Of a stretch of DNA of 64,000 bases, positions 1 through 12,682 are shown one piece after another (position 1 is the stretch's first letter; each line of letters begins with the position of its first letter). This DNA is from Diphasiastrum complanatum (Eukaryota; Streptophyta; Lycopodiopsida; Lycopodiales; Lycopodiaceae), in assembly GCA_029204225.1 (NCBI GenBank), contig CM055094.1:25723041-25787040 (forward strand), given 5' to 3'. The translations under genes and the position numbers were made by a program. The notes beneath the pieces were generated by a model, which had not been told where the DNA came from, searched no databases, and was given only the letters and a program-made list of their open reading frames with translations.

Positions 1-1588
1 GATGTTCTTCTAGATGAAGTTGTTGACCAGGATATATGTCAAGAGCCACACGATATTCCAGATGGAACGAAGGTTCCTGTGGATGTGTCGCAGATGTATG
101 TCATGGGTCATAGGTTATAGATGGAGCGTAGATTTTTACACATGATCTAGTTGCAAGCAAAAGTTCTAGTGAGCATAGTAGATATTTTGATTGTAGTGGA
201 GATTTTGATCGTAGAAGAGATTGTAGATGGCACACATGATGTTCAGATAGTGGTAGAGGTTACACGTACAGATGGGAATGGGGATCATTTGAATTTTCCT
301 ATCTTTCATAGGGATGCCTTTAGGAATGCATAAAAAACCACAAAATTGTAGTAACAAGTCACTGGTCTGTGAGGAGGGCAGATAACCTGGAAACTGGATG
401 AGATCTTCAAGCAGGTCATACTGTAAAAACAAGCAAGAAATCTGCAGCAGTTTTCCCAGTTGTGAAACTCTAAATAGGTCATATGCGAGGGTCTGGAAAT
501 TTTGGAAAGAAACTTCTGTATGCCGCAGTCATTTTGAGCTACAAAAATCAAGGGCATTCTTTCTGGATAAATTTGCTGAAATATTGAAAGATAAAGTGAA
601 ACGGTTCAACATCTGCAGGATTTTGCACATTCATATTTTTTGTCCATACTTGTCATCATAGTTGTCCATTCCAGAATCTGACAAAATCTGGCCAGCAGAT
701 CCATCCCTTAATTGGTCACCCTCTTTCCACTTAGGCGCACTCCCCAGAAAATCCAGTAACCAAGCTGTCTGGAAATCGTGGCCCTGCTGCATTTTTCAAC
801 CCCTTTTTTTTCCTTACTTTAAAATACTCATTCCGTCTGAAATGGTCGGAATGGGCTTCTAAGGTTGGAAGGAACCCGAGTAATGAGCAGTGAAAGCGTA
901 TGTGAATAATCATGACTCAGCTTGACATGCATGAAGGCAAGCTTCTAGCATTTAGTCGGAAAGAATTGGTAGTCCTAGTTGACGTGGTGGAAGTTTCAAA
1001 CAAGCATAGCAATGTCTTTTGGAAAGTAGTAGAGAACATCCACCTATGCTACAAATTGGTTTGCTATGTCCAATCTACCATCGCATGATTCCTTCAGATT
1101 ATACTGATAAATATCATATCTCCATCTTCCAGATCTCTGTACATTATTCATATGTCAAAGGTCTGTAGGAGTAACAAGCCAATTATAAATTAGCTGTTTG
1201 AATGCAAGAGCAACTGATCCATTAACTATTAACTGATTGTGTGGGAAGCATATTCGCCAGGGAATGGCACATGATACTATTTCTCTTTCATAGTTCCACT
1301 GAGTTTAGAAGAGTTAGAATGGCTGGATGGAGTTTTCCCATCCAATTTTTACTTCCATCCACAATCCAGCCTTTACGGCCAGTGTTTTTCCATTTGCTGT
1401 ACAAATCCTGCTTTTATAAGCTCACCTTGTAAGTTCTCCTCGTTCTAAGAAGAACTGTTGTTTCATGTATAGAATTCTTGAAATGTAGACTGGGACAATT
1501 GAAGAAATTTACTGGTTACACTACGTAGATTCCATGATCATTTGATGAAAACTTATCCTATTAAAGTTTGGAAATTTTGGTGGATTTA
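1..1588. other. Upstream stretch with no recognisable gene
   Basis: A short frame is open from the window edge to the stop at 118-120 on the plus strand (39 codons, acidic), and further short frames follow. None resembles a family I know. The earlier exons of the cryptochrome gene that starts at about 1590 would be expected on this side, but I could not find the conserved segment normally encoded just upstream (the tryptophan-rich region containing WRDYF). Either an intron runs to or beyond the window start, or those exons are lost. I see no promoter or RNA gene here. Confidence 0.4.
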
Positions 1589-1589
1589 G

Positions 1590-4500
1590 GAGGTCCCCGG
1601 AAGGTTGTGCAGAAGTCTTGGAGTCAAAGCAAAGATTTGTTTGAGGCCTGGCGAAATGGCTGTACTGGGTATGTTGAAGTACTGCACATATGTAGCACAT
1701 TTGTATTGTGAGCTATCAACTCTGAAGTTGGACTTTTCTTGTAGTAGTTTGGTTTGTTAAGTAAATCAGAGCTCTAAGCATGTTCTTATTCTGGTCGAAT
1801 ATCACTTTGTACTGAACAGGTACCCTCTTATCGATGCCAATATGAAAGAACTGTCTGCCACTGGTTTTATGTCAAACAGAGGACGCCAGGCATGTCCTTT
1901 TACATTCTTGCTGTCCAGAAAAGTTCAGCGTCGTAGTTCTTCTTAGAGAAGTATGATGGCTTGTCTATAATCTTCGCTGAAACTTGGGCCTTGGGACTTT
2001 TATGGAGCAAATATTTCCTGATTGCCTAAGAAGAGTTCATAGATTCCAGGGCTAAATGAAGCTCAGAGCGGTGCCAACAGCGTCAAAAAATTATCTAGAT
2101 TGCATACTACCCAAATAGGAGGCCTAATGAATTCATACTACACGCAAAGAAAATTTCTAATGGGTTTCAGAGAAGAGTAGCAGCTTATATATGGGTAAGC
2201 TCTCTTGGCATCCAAGTAGGGTATGCAAGTCTCAAATGTTCTTCTTTTTGCAGATAGTTTGTTCATTTATGGTCCGTGACTTAGGACTTGACTGGCGAAT
2301 GGGGGCTGAGTGGTTTGAGACATGTTTGCTTGACTATGATCCCTGCTCAAATTATGGAAACTGGACCTATGGTGCAGGTAATCATATTGATACGCATGTC
2401 TAAAATTTGCATGTCTAACTGTCATGTAGAAACATGTATGTTCCCTTTAAAGTTGAAATGGTTTTCTTTGATATTCGATTGACTTGCAAGAATCAAAATA
2501 AGATGCTCCAAGCTGTTCTTTATGAGGTTGATGTGTTGTATATGGTAATATTTGTTTGTACAGCATTCTAGTCCGGGTGCTGGATCATATATTAGTAATG
2601 TAAAATAAGATTTATAAAAGTTTAGGCTTACAGCTCCTCTTCATAGTTCGAACAAAAAATACAAAATTGTACAAGTCCAATTCTCCCTCACCGATATTTT
2701 ATACAATTCCTTTTAAGAAAAGTTTGGAGAGCCTATATGTCATTTCTTCCTGGCACCTTGACCCATGCTCAGCATGAATGTTCTGGAAGTGGCCAGAGAA
2801 ATTCACATGTCCTTGGAGGCAAACGTGGGCCATGGAATAGGCATTCTTGACATATTGTGTATATTTTGTCAGGACAATTGTATTGCTGGACGCACAAGAG
2901 TGACAGATCTGGAAATTTGTCTAATGAGGGTCTACTCATCGAGAAATGCGACATATGCGTTGATGCCTGTGACTGGAATCAAAATCCATCAGGAACTCAG
3001 CAATACAGATTTTCTGAATGTTTGTTCTTGGGTTTTCTGCTTTCAGTAGTAAACATTTTAGTTTCCCTCAATTACTATATTGCCATATTGCAGATTTTTT
3101 CAATTTGAAGTCTAACAAAGAGGGTTTAACATTTTTTATCTTTCCCAGTACCTGAGCCTTTTCGACATCTTTATAACATCCTCTTTATGCCATATACTTT
3201 AAAATGTTCTTCAACCTACTGGGTGCATACAATCACCTTTTCACTCTCTCAGCAGTTTATCAATTGGATTATAATACCTTCAGGACCTCCAAATGTCACT
3301 GAAGTGCTTTATTCCAGCCTTGGCTATATATATGCATATTTTCTGTATCTAAACTATGTTTCTAGATATGCATACAATAAGCCATTGTGACTATCTGTCA
3401 AAGTTATTATGACTATTATCCTGTAGCCATTCTAATTGCATCACATCACAGATAGGTATTGCATTGAAGAACAATACAATATGATGGTGATCAAATAGAA
3501 TTCTCCCACAAAGGACACAGGAAGCTACTGTAGAACTGGGGCCTTTTAAGGCTCAATATTCCATATATCTGCTAAGAGTTCAATCTTTCTTTGGAACATG
3601 ATGCATTGGAGAATAGAAGGGAGAATGGTTGAATCTTTCCAGCCCTTTATCTTTCAAAATCTTGGACCTTCTTGCTGGGTAAGGTTAAGCCAAGGGAACT
3701 TGAAACCAATCTGATGCCGATTGCTAAATGGGGCTCCAGGGACATTATTCTAATTCGGGTGTTCACCAGTTCTTTTACAACATTTTAACTTATCATTGAC
3801 CATATGACGTCTGATTGATGTTTACATTTACTATTTAAACACACATTTGCCACGAGGATCGATTATTTAAGAGGACTGTGCTGATTCGCAAGCTATGTCT
3901 TAAGAACTGAAAAGTAGCACAAAATCCATATGAAAAAGCAGGAGTTCCAACTGACTGTAAAGCACAAGATCCATATGAAAGAGCAGGAGTTCCAACTGAC
4001 TGTATACGTAGATTCCCCACATCCGTTTCACAAATTGAAACTACTTATCAAGATTTCAAGAAAAGGCTGTTGGATTAATGTAGGAAAAGAATTGGAAAAT
4101 TCTGCAGAGTGATGCTTTCAGGAAAAATGGGTTGTAACAGCAAAAGCTTTGTTGACCAAGAGGAATGTAATGTATATTGATGGAATATAGTACGAATATT
4201 TCACTTGGAAGCTTATGTATTAGAAGTTGAGTTTGATTTAGAACACAATGCTCTTTTAGCATTGATGACAATCATTTGGACATATATCTGTAAAATGTCT
4301 GACTGTTCTGTAGCAAGCCAGATATGCCAATCAGCATATGGCATGTCCGTTGACCATTCAATTCCTACAATTTGGGAAGTCAGTCCAGCAGACTCTAATT
4401 AACACCCGGTACCCTTTTGCCAATTACAAGCTCGTCACTTACAAATAGTGACCCATTTTATGTACCGATCTACAATTGTCACCACAGGCCAGAAAGCAGT

Positions 4501-6638
4501 TAATTTGATGAGCAAGTCTTTTGGCTTACCAATCTAGAATTGCACCGCATGGATGTAAAAGTACAATTGAACAACAACAGGTTTTAGTAATGATTCGTTC
4601 CTTTCAAGGTCTTAGCAATGTTCAGCTTATGGTTGGCCAATATAAGCTAATCATCACTAGCTGCCCATAGCTTTAAAGTTTATTATACTCGGCTATTATT
4701 TTAACCATGTACCTTATCCTTATATGCAGTGAAATATGATCAATTCTTAGTTGATGTGCACCATCATTGCACTACTGTGACATAAGACATGACGCGTTGA
4801 TGAATGAATCTTGATTTGTCAATGAATCGTTCGGGTCCAACTAGAATTGGGACCAGAAAAAAAAAATCTTTGATTTTGCTTTTCAATCTTTCAGTTTGTA
4901 TTCAATGTTTCCTTGGTGTATTGTGTAAGATTCATCCAAGTATGAAAAGGTTGATTCTGTACTGTGGCGAAACAAATTTAAATTGTATCAGTTCCAGAGT
5001 CAAGAATAGTGACCCAACATCATGGGAAGCACTTAAACTGTTGATTGTTTTGCCATCAGCCTTGCCATCTCATGCATTCTGAGGCCTTTGGTATGTCAAT
5101 CGATGGGTATCACCTTTATTTTATGCCTTGTTGGTTTATCAGCTTGAACTTCCTCCTTCAGGGAAAGGTGTTGGCTAGAAAAGCTAGCAGTGTCAACTGG
5201 GTTTTACCAGCCAAATGTTATAGACTGCTACCTGGTCATAATACTCCTGCATATTGTATACGTAATTTTGTACTCCTGCAAATTGTATACGTAATCTTGA
5301 GGCTTGGGCCACTTAACAGGATTGTTTGAACTGTGAGAGGAGCTTAGAGAGCTTGAAGTCCACAAGTTTTGTGATGATGACATGTAGTGTAGCCTGCAAG
5401 GTTTTTGGAAAGTTTGTGGAGTAGTGGTCTGCCTATTGCAAGGTACTTGAGTTGGGCATGATGAGTCCTGTACTAATCTAGGCGCTATATACACCTCCTA
5501 TACCCTACTTTCTTGCTAGCCCTTGCACGGTTATTCTATATGCATAGGAGTTACAAAGACATAAGACATTCTTCACTTGAAAGGAGTAAGAGAAGAACAT
5601 GCAATTTGAGCAAGTTGACAATAAAACAAAAAGAGAAGTCACATTTGCTCATTTGGAGTATCCATTGAATATAGTTTTGAACAAGAAATTTCCTTTGAAC
5701 TATTTGTTGTCGTCACAAAATTTTGCATCACATTATAAGCTTCTTATCAAAGGAATGTTGTTTTCACTGTTGGAAGTACTTGGTTCATCATTTTGTACTC
5801 ACCTAATTTAGTGTTTTTCTAAAAATGTGTTGTGAGCTTGTGAGAAGCTTCTTTGCAAAATTTTTACAGATTTTTCACATTCAACTCGTGTCAAATAAGA
5901 TTGATAGCTTGACAATATACCTAAACTTTAGGATGGTTCCATTCACAGAAATGCTGAGCTTGTATATGACATGTAACAGTATTTTTATCTGGACTGCCTG
6001 GAAGAATGTACAACAATGTCCAAGTACATTAGAAATATAATTTTCATGTGATTTTAATGAGAAAAATCTTCCAAAGTATAGTGAACTTATTCAACTTGAA
6101 GGCCATGCAATATCTAGCGATTTGTTGCAGTATTCTCAAGTTGCTGGCATGAATTTCAATTTTGCTTATGCACAAATGCAGGTGTTGGCAACGATCCTCG
6201 AGAGGATCGTTATTTCAGTATCCCAAAGCAGGTCAGCAGTTAGATATGATCATGCTTACTGTTGAGAATCAAACTTTCAGTATCTTGAATGGTACACTTG
6301 GATACCGTGCACTTTATAGTTTTTCTGGATTGGCTTACTCTGGGTCATTGTATGCCATGACTTTCGTAGAAAATGTGGTTTGTGATTTGGGACTTATGTG
6401 GCAGGCACAAAGCTATGATCCCAACGGAGACTACGTGGCACATTGGCTTCCAGAACTTTCCAAGCTTCCTAAGGCGGCTCGTCATTTTCCAGGGAAAGAT
6501 TATATTAAGCCAATAGTGCCTCTGAAGTTTGGGATGGGTGGTCAGATTCACAGAGATTCAAGAGTTTTTTTAGGGGGGTATCAAAAGGATTCTAGAAAGA
6601 GTTTTCAAAATAGTCGTGCTAGTGAAAGGAGAACTTAG
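1590..6638 (+). CDS. CRY3: Cryptochrome-DASH (CRY3-type), 3' exons
   Basis: C-terminal half of a DASH cryptochrome, a FAD- and folate-binding blue-light flavoprotein of the photolyase family that in plants acts in chloroplasts and mitochondria and repairs CPD lesions in single-stranded DNA. Exons read as 1590-1668, 1820-1889, 2254-2377, 6182-6231 and 6405-6638 (stop TAG 6636-6638). They encode in order [51 protein letters not shown] with [16 protein letters not shown], then [16 protein letters not shown] and [18 protein letters not shown]. These are the FAD-binding C-terminal helices of the family, including the WRMGAEWFE and YGNWTYGAG motifs. Splice phases join in frame and all acceptors are AG. 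The second intron starts with GC, not GT. The tail after [10 protein letters not shown] is Ser/Arg-rich, as in plant CRY-DASH, but diverged. No disabling mutation is visible, so the gene may be active. The 5' exons are not in view. Confidence 0.87.
3916..4005 (+). repeat. 45-bp tandem duplication in intron
   Basis: Two copies with a 45-bp period start at 3916 and 3961. Both contain ATCCATATGAAA followed by AGCAGGAGTTCC and AACTGACTGTA, and they differ at a few bases. They lie inside the large CRY-DASH intron. Confidence 0.85.
5243..5298 (+). repeat. 29-bp tandem duplication in intron
   Basis: Two copies with a 29-bp period, starting at 5243 and 5272, share ACTCCTGCA and ATTGTATACGTAAT. The repeated TGTATACG is palindromic in its core (GTATAC). 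Confidence 0.8.
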
Positions 6639-8060
6639 CCATGTTTTAAAGCCTTGCATGATTCATCAGCCGTTTCTTGTAAATTACTTCTATCAATTTG
6701 CACAAACTGTGAAAACTTATGAATCCATTTGAAATTGGAGTCTTTTAATTAGCCACAACCTGCGTTGGTCTCTTGCTTTGGAGGACCTTATGGCAATTAT
6801 GTGTTGTAATTAGAAATTAACACAAAACAAAAACCATAAACATGATATCTTCATGTGAACCACCTCACAATAGACTTATGCACGTAAACAACCCTAATCA
6901 CATTGCATACTAATTCATGCCCTGCAAGAACACAAACTACTATTGGCAACATGCATCATCACCCTTTAAGCTACATTCATGCTCAATTTCCAATATTTGC
7001 AAAATTGCAAAAATTCTATTGCTGTGAATCTCAACCTACATTCAATGGAGTTGCATGTGTATACCTATGGGACCTATCTTCAATACTCTTATCTACATGA
7101 CAAGATCAATATGCATCATCAGATAAATATTTCAACATTTCTTAATGTTCAGGTTCTTGTTCTTAATGGTATCAAAGTCTTATAAGTAAGTTATATGATA
7201 ATTCTTGCCTCTTGTTAAGAATTTTGTGCAATTGGCTCCTTTGAGTTTCTTTCAATTTATCACCAAGAGTCATTTACACAAATTTTCAAAATCTTTTTTA
7301 AATTTTTTTTTATGTAATCGATCCTCTCATGGTCTAATTAACTTTGTCTCACCCTGTAGTTTGAACCATACTCGCATGAAATTTCTTTTCTTTGGGTTCT
7401 TTTAGGATCAAGGGCTTTTTGGTTAGTTTCGTGAAAGACTTTTGGTGTGAGAGGGAGTCAAGTAGTGTTACTTCAAGAAGTCATGGGCACTTGATTGCAT
7501 ACGAATTCCAGTGATCTTTTGAGTGTAATAGGCGGACCTATTTAGATACCTCACTACTTTACAACAGCCCTGTTAAACAAATGTGGGGTGTGGTAAACAC
7601 TATTTTGACCTCAAACCAATAGCCTTCATGGAAACGAGTGCTTTGCATTTTGAGTTTTGTTGGCTTAAGAACAAAAATCAAGATGTCAATTCAAAAAGGA
7701 AAATATTTACTAACATTGTTGATGTTGAAGAAGTTTACACTTGGTAGATGAGCTGGCTAGCTATCAACATGTGAAAACACAATGTTAGACTGTTAATGCA
7801 TACATTTCACAAAATAGAGAAAATTGTTCTATTGGTTTGTACCAAACATATACAAAAACTTTATCAATTGTCTAGATTCCAAATTTAAAAATACACAAAT
7901 AATAATTCAAAGGGATTTGGGGTGTAATAGCTTAGCTACTAAATTCTATTTTAACCCTTTAATCGAGCCACAAATTAGAAGATTCTTGACAAAGCGACAT
8001 TATCTTATGAGGCCAACTCTATAGTGAAGAAAGAATTTTTTTTTTTTTGAAGAGAGCTTC
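6639..8060. other. Intergenic stretch, no gene seen
   Basis: AT-rich sequence after the CRY-DASH stop codon. Only short frames without family resemblance are present. The first few hundred bases probably carry the 3' UTR; a clear polyadenylation signal cannot be chosen among several AATAAA-like stretches. Confidence 0.5.
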
Positions 8061-8079
8061 CCATTTTTGTCAAAGGATA

Positions 8080-9790
8080 TGTAGAAAATAAAGGTCCTCG
8101 TTGAAAAGATTGGGATAGTTAAGAGCATGAATGTATACGTGGATGAAGATCTCACTCCTACCCAACAAGCGGAGGTTCGCATTAAATGGGCTAAAGTTAA
8201 ACAATGGAGACATGAAGACAAGTGGGTTGCTCTATGACATGAAGAAACATTTGGAAAGATCCTCCTACCAAAATAGCAAAAGGATGCCAAGGAGACCAAA
8301 TTAAAAGTTAGGTTTGATTTTTTGGAATTGAAATGGGTTACCATGGAATATAGGAGCGGGCTTGAGTGAAGTAGCTAAGAAAAGGACCTCATTTTCTTGG
8401 TTGAAACTTGAAAACATGATTATTGCAAAAGATACAAACGTTGCACTTCGAGCCTTTATGGAATGAAAGAGAAGATATGAAAAGCGTATTCGGTGGAGTG
8501 ACTTGTCACATCACATATTGTTTAGAGGAATCTATAAAAGTTATCAAAAAAGATGTAAAAAAGCAATACATATGGGTAAATTCTTAATAAAAAATTCTTG
8601 ATATTTGTTATTTTGCACCTCAGAATTTGTTTTCTACCAAAATATGCAATTGGATAGTGAAGATCCTTCTAGAGAAATCAACTTAGATATTGCCAAGTTT
8701 AAAGAAATAGGTGACAACCTTCTTATCGGTGACTTCAATGGACACATAAATGACTCACAAGCGATGTTCTACGAGCCGAAAATTGGTAGAAAATTAACGG
8801 ATGGTCACTATGGTACCACATACTCTAATAAAGAGCTTTTTAAAGTTTGGAGTGCTCATGAATTTGTTGTGTGTAGTGGACTTGAAAGGTGGCCATTATC
8901 AAGTAGTTTCCCGTGCTCTTCTTTTTAGGGCAATAGTGTGGTGAACTATGCTTTAGCCTCTTTTTCAAAAACATTAGCTCTATGGTAGTGGGAGACCTAT
9001 TGCTAGAAACGAATCAACACCCACTATCTTTTTGCATGAATGTATCCTCGAAAATAAAAGGAAGACAATTCTGAATGTTTTAGCAAAAACTTAGATCTGT
9101 TCCTAAGACAAAAGAATTGTTTCTAAGTCATTTGAAGAGCAACCTTGAGGATAACTATGGGGCAGTTGCATTTCCAACAAATATGAGAGTTTTTAATAGT
9201 CCCTTATCAAGAGTGCATAGTTGTCATTTAAAACCAACAAAGTTAGAAATAAGATAAAAAGTTGTTCTCTTAATAACCCATGGTTTGATAACAAATGTAA
9301 GGTAGCAAGGAGACTATCAAATCAACATGGAAACGAAGGTGAACCTTTTTTTTGTATACAAAGACTTTGAAAAAAAAAAATTGGTTTTATTTGAATCAAA
9401 CAAGATGTTATTGTTGAAAATTGGAAGAGAGATCCTAAGAGTTATTGGAATGCAAACCTATTCAAAAGAATGATATTAAGGATGAAGATTGGTTGAAATA
9501 TACCAAAGAGCTTTATGAGGTAGGAGAGTTTTCCACATATGAGAAGCACCAATTATGATCAAGGCCATTCTTTTTATTGGACGACATTAAAAGTAGTATT
9601 CTTCACCTTTCTAATAGTCAAGCACAAGATATCGAATGCCTTTAAGGGGATCTTTTCAAGATGGTAAATAAGTTTTCTCCTTCTTCATTACAGGTTTGTT
9701 CAACTAGGCTTATAAAGAGAAATTCCTACTCCTTGGCAAACTAGCATTATTGTTTCTATTTTTATGAGTGGAGACAAGTTCTTATATTCT
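8080..9790 (+). pseudogene. LINE (non-LTR retrotransposon) relic
   Basis: Decayed remains in the order expected of a LINE. Around 8120-8250 is the end of an ORF1-like protein (NVYVDEDLTPTQQAEVRIK, followed by a basic stretch and WVAL). The endonuclease (EEP) domain follows near 8605-8990, with GDNLLIGDFNGHI at about 8710 and, after a stop, GNSVVNYALASF. Near 9270-9310 comes the linker NNPWFDNKCKVARR, then DEDWLKYTKELYE near 9485-9515, and finally the first reverse-transcriptase block IPTPWQTSIIVSIFMSGDKF at about 9722-9781. Many stops and frameshifts separate these pieces. The RT is cut off at about 9790, where an 84-bp repeat begins in the same frame. The PWFD and DxDWLKY blocks suggest a Jockey/I-like rather than the usual plant L1 group, but that is inference from a few motifs. 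Confidence 0.7.
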
Positions 9791-9814
9791 CTCTACTTTT
9801 CATCTTGTCCATAC

Positions 9815-10066
9815 CAATATTGGATCGACGCGCCAGAGGTAAAGAAAACCAAGAGCAGTCGTACATCCGCGCGTCATACCGATATCACATATCAGTTTCA
9901 ATATTGGAGCGACGCGCCAAAGGTAAAGAAAATCCAGAGTAGTCGTCCATCCGCGCGTCATACCGATATCGCATATCTATACCAATATTGGATCCATGCA
10001 TGCGAGCTAAAGAGAATCCCGAGTAGTCGTGCACCCACGCGTCGTACCGATATCAGGTGTCCAACC
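9815..10066 (+). repeat. 84-bp tandem repeat, three copies
   Basis: Three head-to-tail copies start at 9815, 9899 and 9983 with CAATATTGG and end with a CATACCGATATC-type block. The period is exactly 84 bp, that is 28 codons. One frame (from 9764 to 10096) stays open through all three copies and continues from the LINE reverse-transcriptase fragment upstream. Copies 1 and 2 are close; copy 3 is more diverged. The unit is more GC-rich than its surroundings (GACGCGCCA, CCGCGCGTC). It sits 64 bp before the copia A gag start. Confidence 0.9.
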
Positions 10067-10129
10067 AAAAAAAAAAATTACACTTCTGTGGTGTGATAAA
10101 TTTTGTGAACCAGACTCATCTATCCAGTA

Positions 10130-10980
10130 ATGGCAACTCTAAGCAAGAGTGTCCTTAATGAGTCAAGCAAATTGGAAGCTGCCAGCAACTATACAGTTTG
10201 GAAATTCAAATTGAAGAACATTTTGATGGAAAAGGAGTTGTGGGAGATCGTGACAGGTGAAGAGACAAGGTCAGTGATTGAAGAAGATCAGCGGGCATTT
10301 GATAGAAAAAAATGGAAAGCCCAGAATGTCATCAACTTATCAGTTAGAGATGCAATTATTCCCTATATTTCAGATTCAGAAGGACCAAAAGAAACGTGGG
10401 ATACATTGAAGGCATTGTTTGAAACGACAAATACATCTCGAATATTGTTTCTGAAGACGAAGTTGCATACATTGCAGATGGATGATGGTGCAACTATTGC
10501 TGATCACATATTGAAGATCAAAGAGATCCGTGACCAATTAGCAGCAGTTGGAGAGCGAGTACAAGATCGTGAGATCGTGCAATTGACATTGAATAGTCTG
10601 AGTGAGTCACATCAAATGTTTGTGACGAGTATAGCCACAAGAGAAAATCTTCCAACCTACGAAGAACTAGGTGGATTGCTTTTGCAAGAAGAGCACCGTC
10701 AAGAGAACTTGAATCATTGTAACATGAGCTATGATCAAGCTCTTGCAGTTAGAGGACAAGGTGGAAGATTTGGCCGTGGAAGGTATCAATCGAGAGGAGG
10801 AAACTCAAGCCGGGGATCATTTCAACAATTTCATGAGCAAGTCAATGATAGTCCGAATCGAGGCAATTGGAATCAATGCCGAGGTCAAGGATACGACTAT
10901 TCAAGACAAAATAAACCTGGAAATTGAGGGTATTGCAATAAACCTGGCCACTAGGAGCGTGAATGCTTCAAGAAACAGAA
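10130..10980 (+). pseudogene. Copia A gag with zinc knuckle
   Basis: The start ATG at 10130 opens a 265-residue gag. It has the UBN2/DUF4219-type capsid region (NYTVWKFKLKNILMEKELWE near the N-terminus, then the ETWDTLKALFET block) and a Gly/Arg-rich nucleocapsid tail. The frame is stopped by TGA at 10925-10927. Beyond it the zinc knuckle continues in frame (CNKPGH, a second stop TAG at 10952-10954, then ERECFK). The two stops fall before and inside the knuckle, at positions where the family normally has sense codons. Gag would form the virus-like particle that packages the element RNA. Confidence 0.88.
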
Positions 10981-10984
10981 GGAG

Positions 10985-11590
10985 ATGGAACAAAGAAAAG
11001 ACAAATGGCAAGCGGGAAATTATGCTGATCAACATCAATTTAATGACTATTATTATGAAGACAATTATACTGATCAATATCAATACGATGATGATCAATA
11101 TGAAGATGATACTGGTGAGAGTTCAAAATTGCTCATTACAACATTAATGACAAGTGATGAAGCCAAAGATACATGGTACATTGATAGTGGTGAATCCAAG
11201 CACATGACTTCAAGGAAAGAGTGGTTTTCAGAACTCAAGAAAACTGACAATGGTGATGAAGTTGGACAAGCTGATGGCAAAATGCTATTTGTTAAAGGAG
11301 TTGTCGTGGTACCAGTGAAGTTAGCCAGCGGGAAGATAAAGCAGATAAGCAATGTGCAATATGTACCTGGCTTAGCTAACAATCTACTATTTGTTGGGAT
11401 GATGGCTGATCAACAACTCAAGGTTGAGTTTGACAGTGACAAATGTCTTGTCAAAGACATCAAGAATCACTACAAAGTGATTGCTACAGGAGCTAGAGTC
11501 AACATGAATCTCCTCTACAAATTGAATGCGAGATCTTTTACTCAAGCTATGGTAAGCAATGTTGATAGTAGAAGTGATCTTTGGCATTAA
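10985..11590 (+). pseudogene. Copia A protease / pre-integrase
   Basis: Continues the gag frame after the zinc knuckle. The aspartic protease centre is seen as TWYIDSGESKHMTS (about 11170-11210), where the family norm is DSGA, so the residue after the catalytic DSG is replaced. The typical chain follows (VQYVPGLANNLLFVGMMAD), and then the start of the GAG-pre-integrase domain, which ends at DLWH followed by TAA at 11588-11590 where copia elements normally have LWHRR. The protease would cleave the polyprotein; this copy cannot yield a full one. Confidence 0.82.
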
Positions 11591-12682
11591 AGGTTTGGTC
11601 ATATCATTGCTCAAAGCTTGCAAATTCTTAAAAGAGGTAATCTAGTTGTTGGATTGCTTGATATTTCTTTTGAAGAAAAAATTTGTGAGGGTTGCATTTT
11701 GGGAAAACAACACAGAGAGAGATTTCCCAAGATGGAGCAAGAAGAGCCAATGACATTCTTGATCTTGTTTATAGTGATCTGTGTGGACCAATACAAACTA
11801 GGTCCATTAGTGGTTGTTACTATTTCATCACATTCATTGATGACTATAGTAGACATATCTGGATTTATTTCATAAGCAAGAAATTTGATGCTTTTTGCCA
11901 AGTTTAGAGAGTTCAAGGCTCTAGTTAAAAAACAAACAAGTTGTTATATTAAGACCCTCAGATCAGATGGTGGCGGTGAGTATTTTTCAATAGAGTTTAT
12001 AAACTTTTGCAAGGATCATGGGATCAAGAGACAAACCACTACACCCTATTCACCACAACAGAACGGAGTTGCAGAACGGAAAAACAGATCCATTGTGGAG
12101 ATGGCTAGCGAAATGCTTAAGAGCAAGGCTTTGCCAAATACTTTTTGGACAGAAGCATGCAACACAGCTACTCATATCTTGAATCGATGTTCTACGAAGT
12201 CCGTGGAGGGTAAGACACCTTACAAAGCTTTTACTGGAAAGAAACCTAATGTTTCTCATTTACGAGTATTTGGTTGTGAGGCTTACACTCAAGTACCTGA
12301 TGAAAAACGAAAAAAGACTGTTAAGTGTATTTTTCTTGGATATGATAAAAGAGCCAAGGCATATAAGATGTATGACACAGATGCACAAAAGATTGTGATT
12401 TCCAGAGATGCTACTTTTGATGAGATGGGTCAAAATGACCAAATAAAATTGACAATTGATCCCTTTGATGATAAAGCTAAAGTGCAAGTGAAGGAAGAAG
12501 TTGGTGTCGATATGGAAGAGCCAATGGAAAAAGACAAGGTCAATAATGAGATTCCTAGGAGAGTGCCTAAGTGGTACTTGTTAGTAACAAGTGATGCTAA
12601 TAAGGGAGATACTCCCGAATCAAGTGAGCAGGGAGAGCTTAGAAGTTCAAGTTTTCCTAGTTTAACAAATTCTATTTCTTAA
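11591..12682 (+). pseudogene. Copia A integrase
   Basis: DDE integrase spread over three frames: ICEGCILGKQHRERFPKM (about 11680-11733), then YSDLCGP and FIDDYSRHIWIYF (11770-11870) in another frame, then TLRSDGGGEY and YSPQQNGVAERKNRSI (11950-12092) with the LRVFGCEAY block. The three acidic residues of the DDE triad (D of YSDLCGP, D of RSDGGGEY, E of VAERKN) are all present, so the catalytic core was intact before the frameshifts. It ends at TAA 12680-12682 without reaching a reverse transcriptase. Confidence 0.88.

Larger units (their letters stand above)
2378..6181 (+). other. Large CRY-DASH intron (3.8 kb)
   Basis: The intron runs from donor GTAATC at 2378 to acceptor TGCAG ending at 6181. 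It is AT-rich with no long coding frame and no recognised transposon domain. It holds two small tandem duplications (3916-4005 and about 5243-5298), annotated separately. The length is unusual for small angiosperm genomes and fits a large-genome plant. Confidence 0.75.
10130..12682 (+). mobile_element. Copia element A (gag-protease-integrase), no LTR seen
   Basis: Internal part of a Ty1/copia retrotransposon. Gag, zinc knuckle, aspartic protease, GAG-pre-integrase and integrase follow in the usual order, but the reverse transcriptase and RNase H that should follow are absent: after the stop at 12680-12682 come unrelated sequences. No LTR, primer site or purine tract was found on either side. 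Stops at 10925-10927, 10952-10954 and 11588-11590 and frameshifts near 11740 and 11890 show the copy is dead. Confidence 0.88.

Noticed and set aside
9764-10096. Genuine 110-codon gene over the 84-bp repeat
   Set aside because: The frame begins in a broken LINE reverse transcriptase and consists mostly of tandem repeat; no start context or homology.
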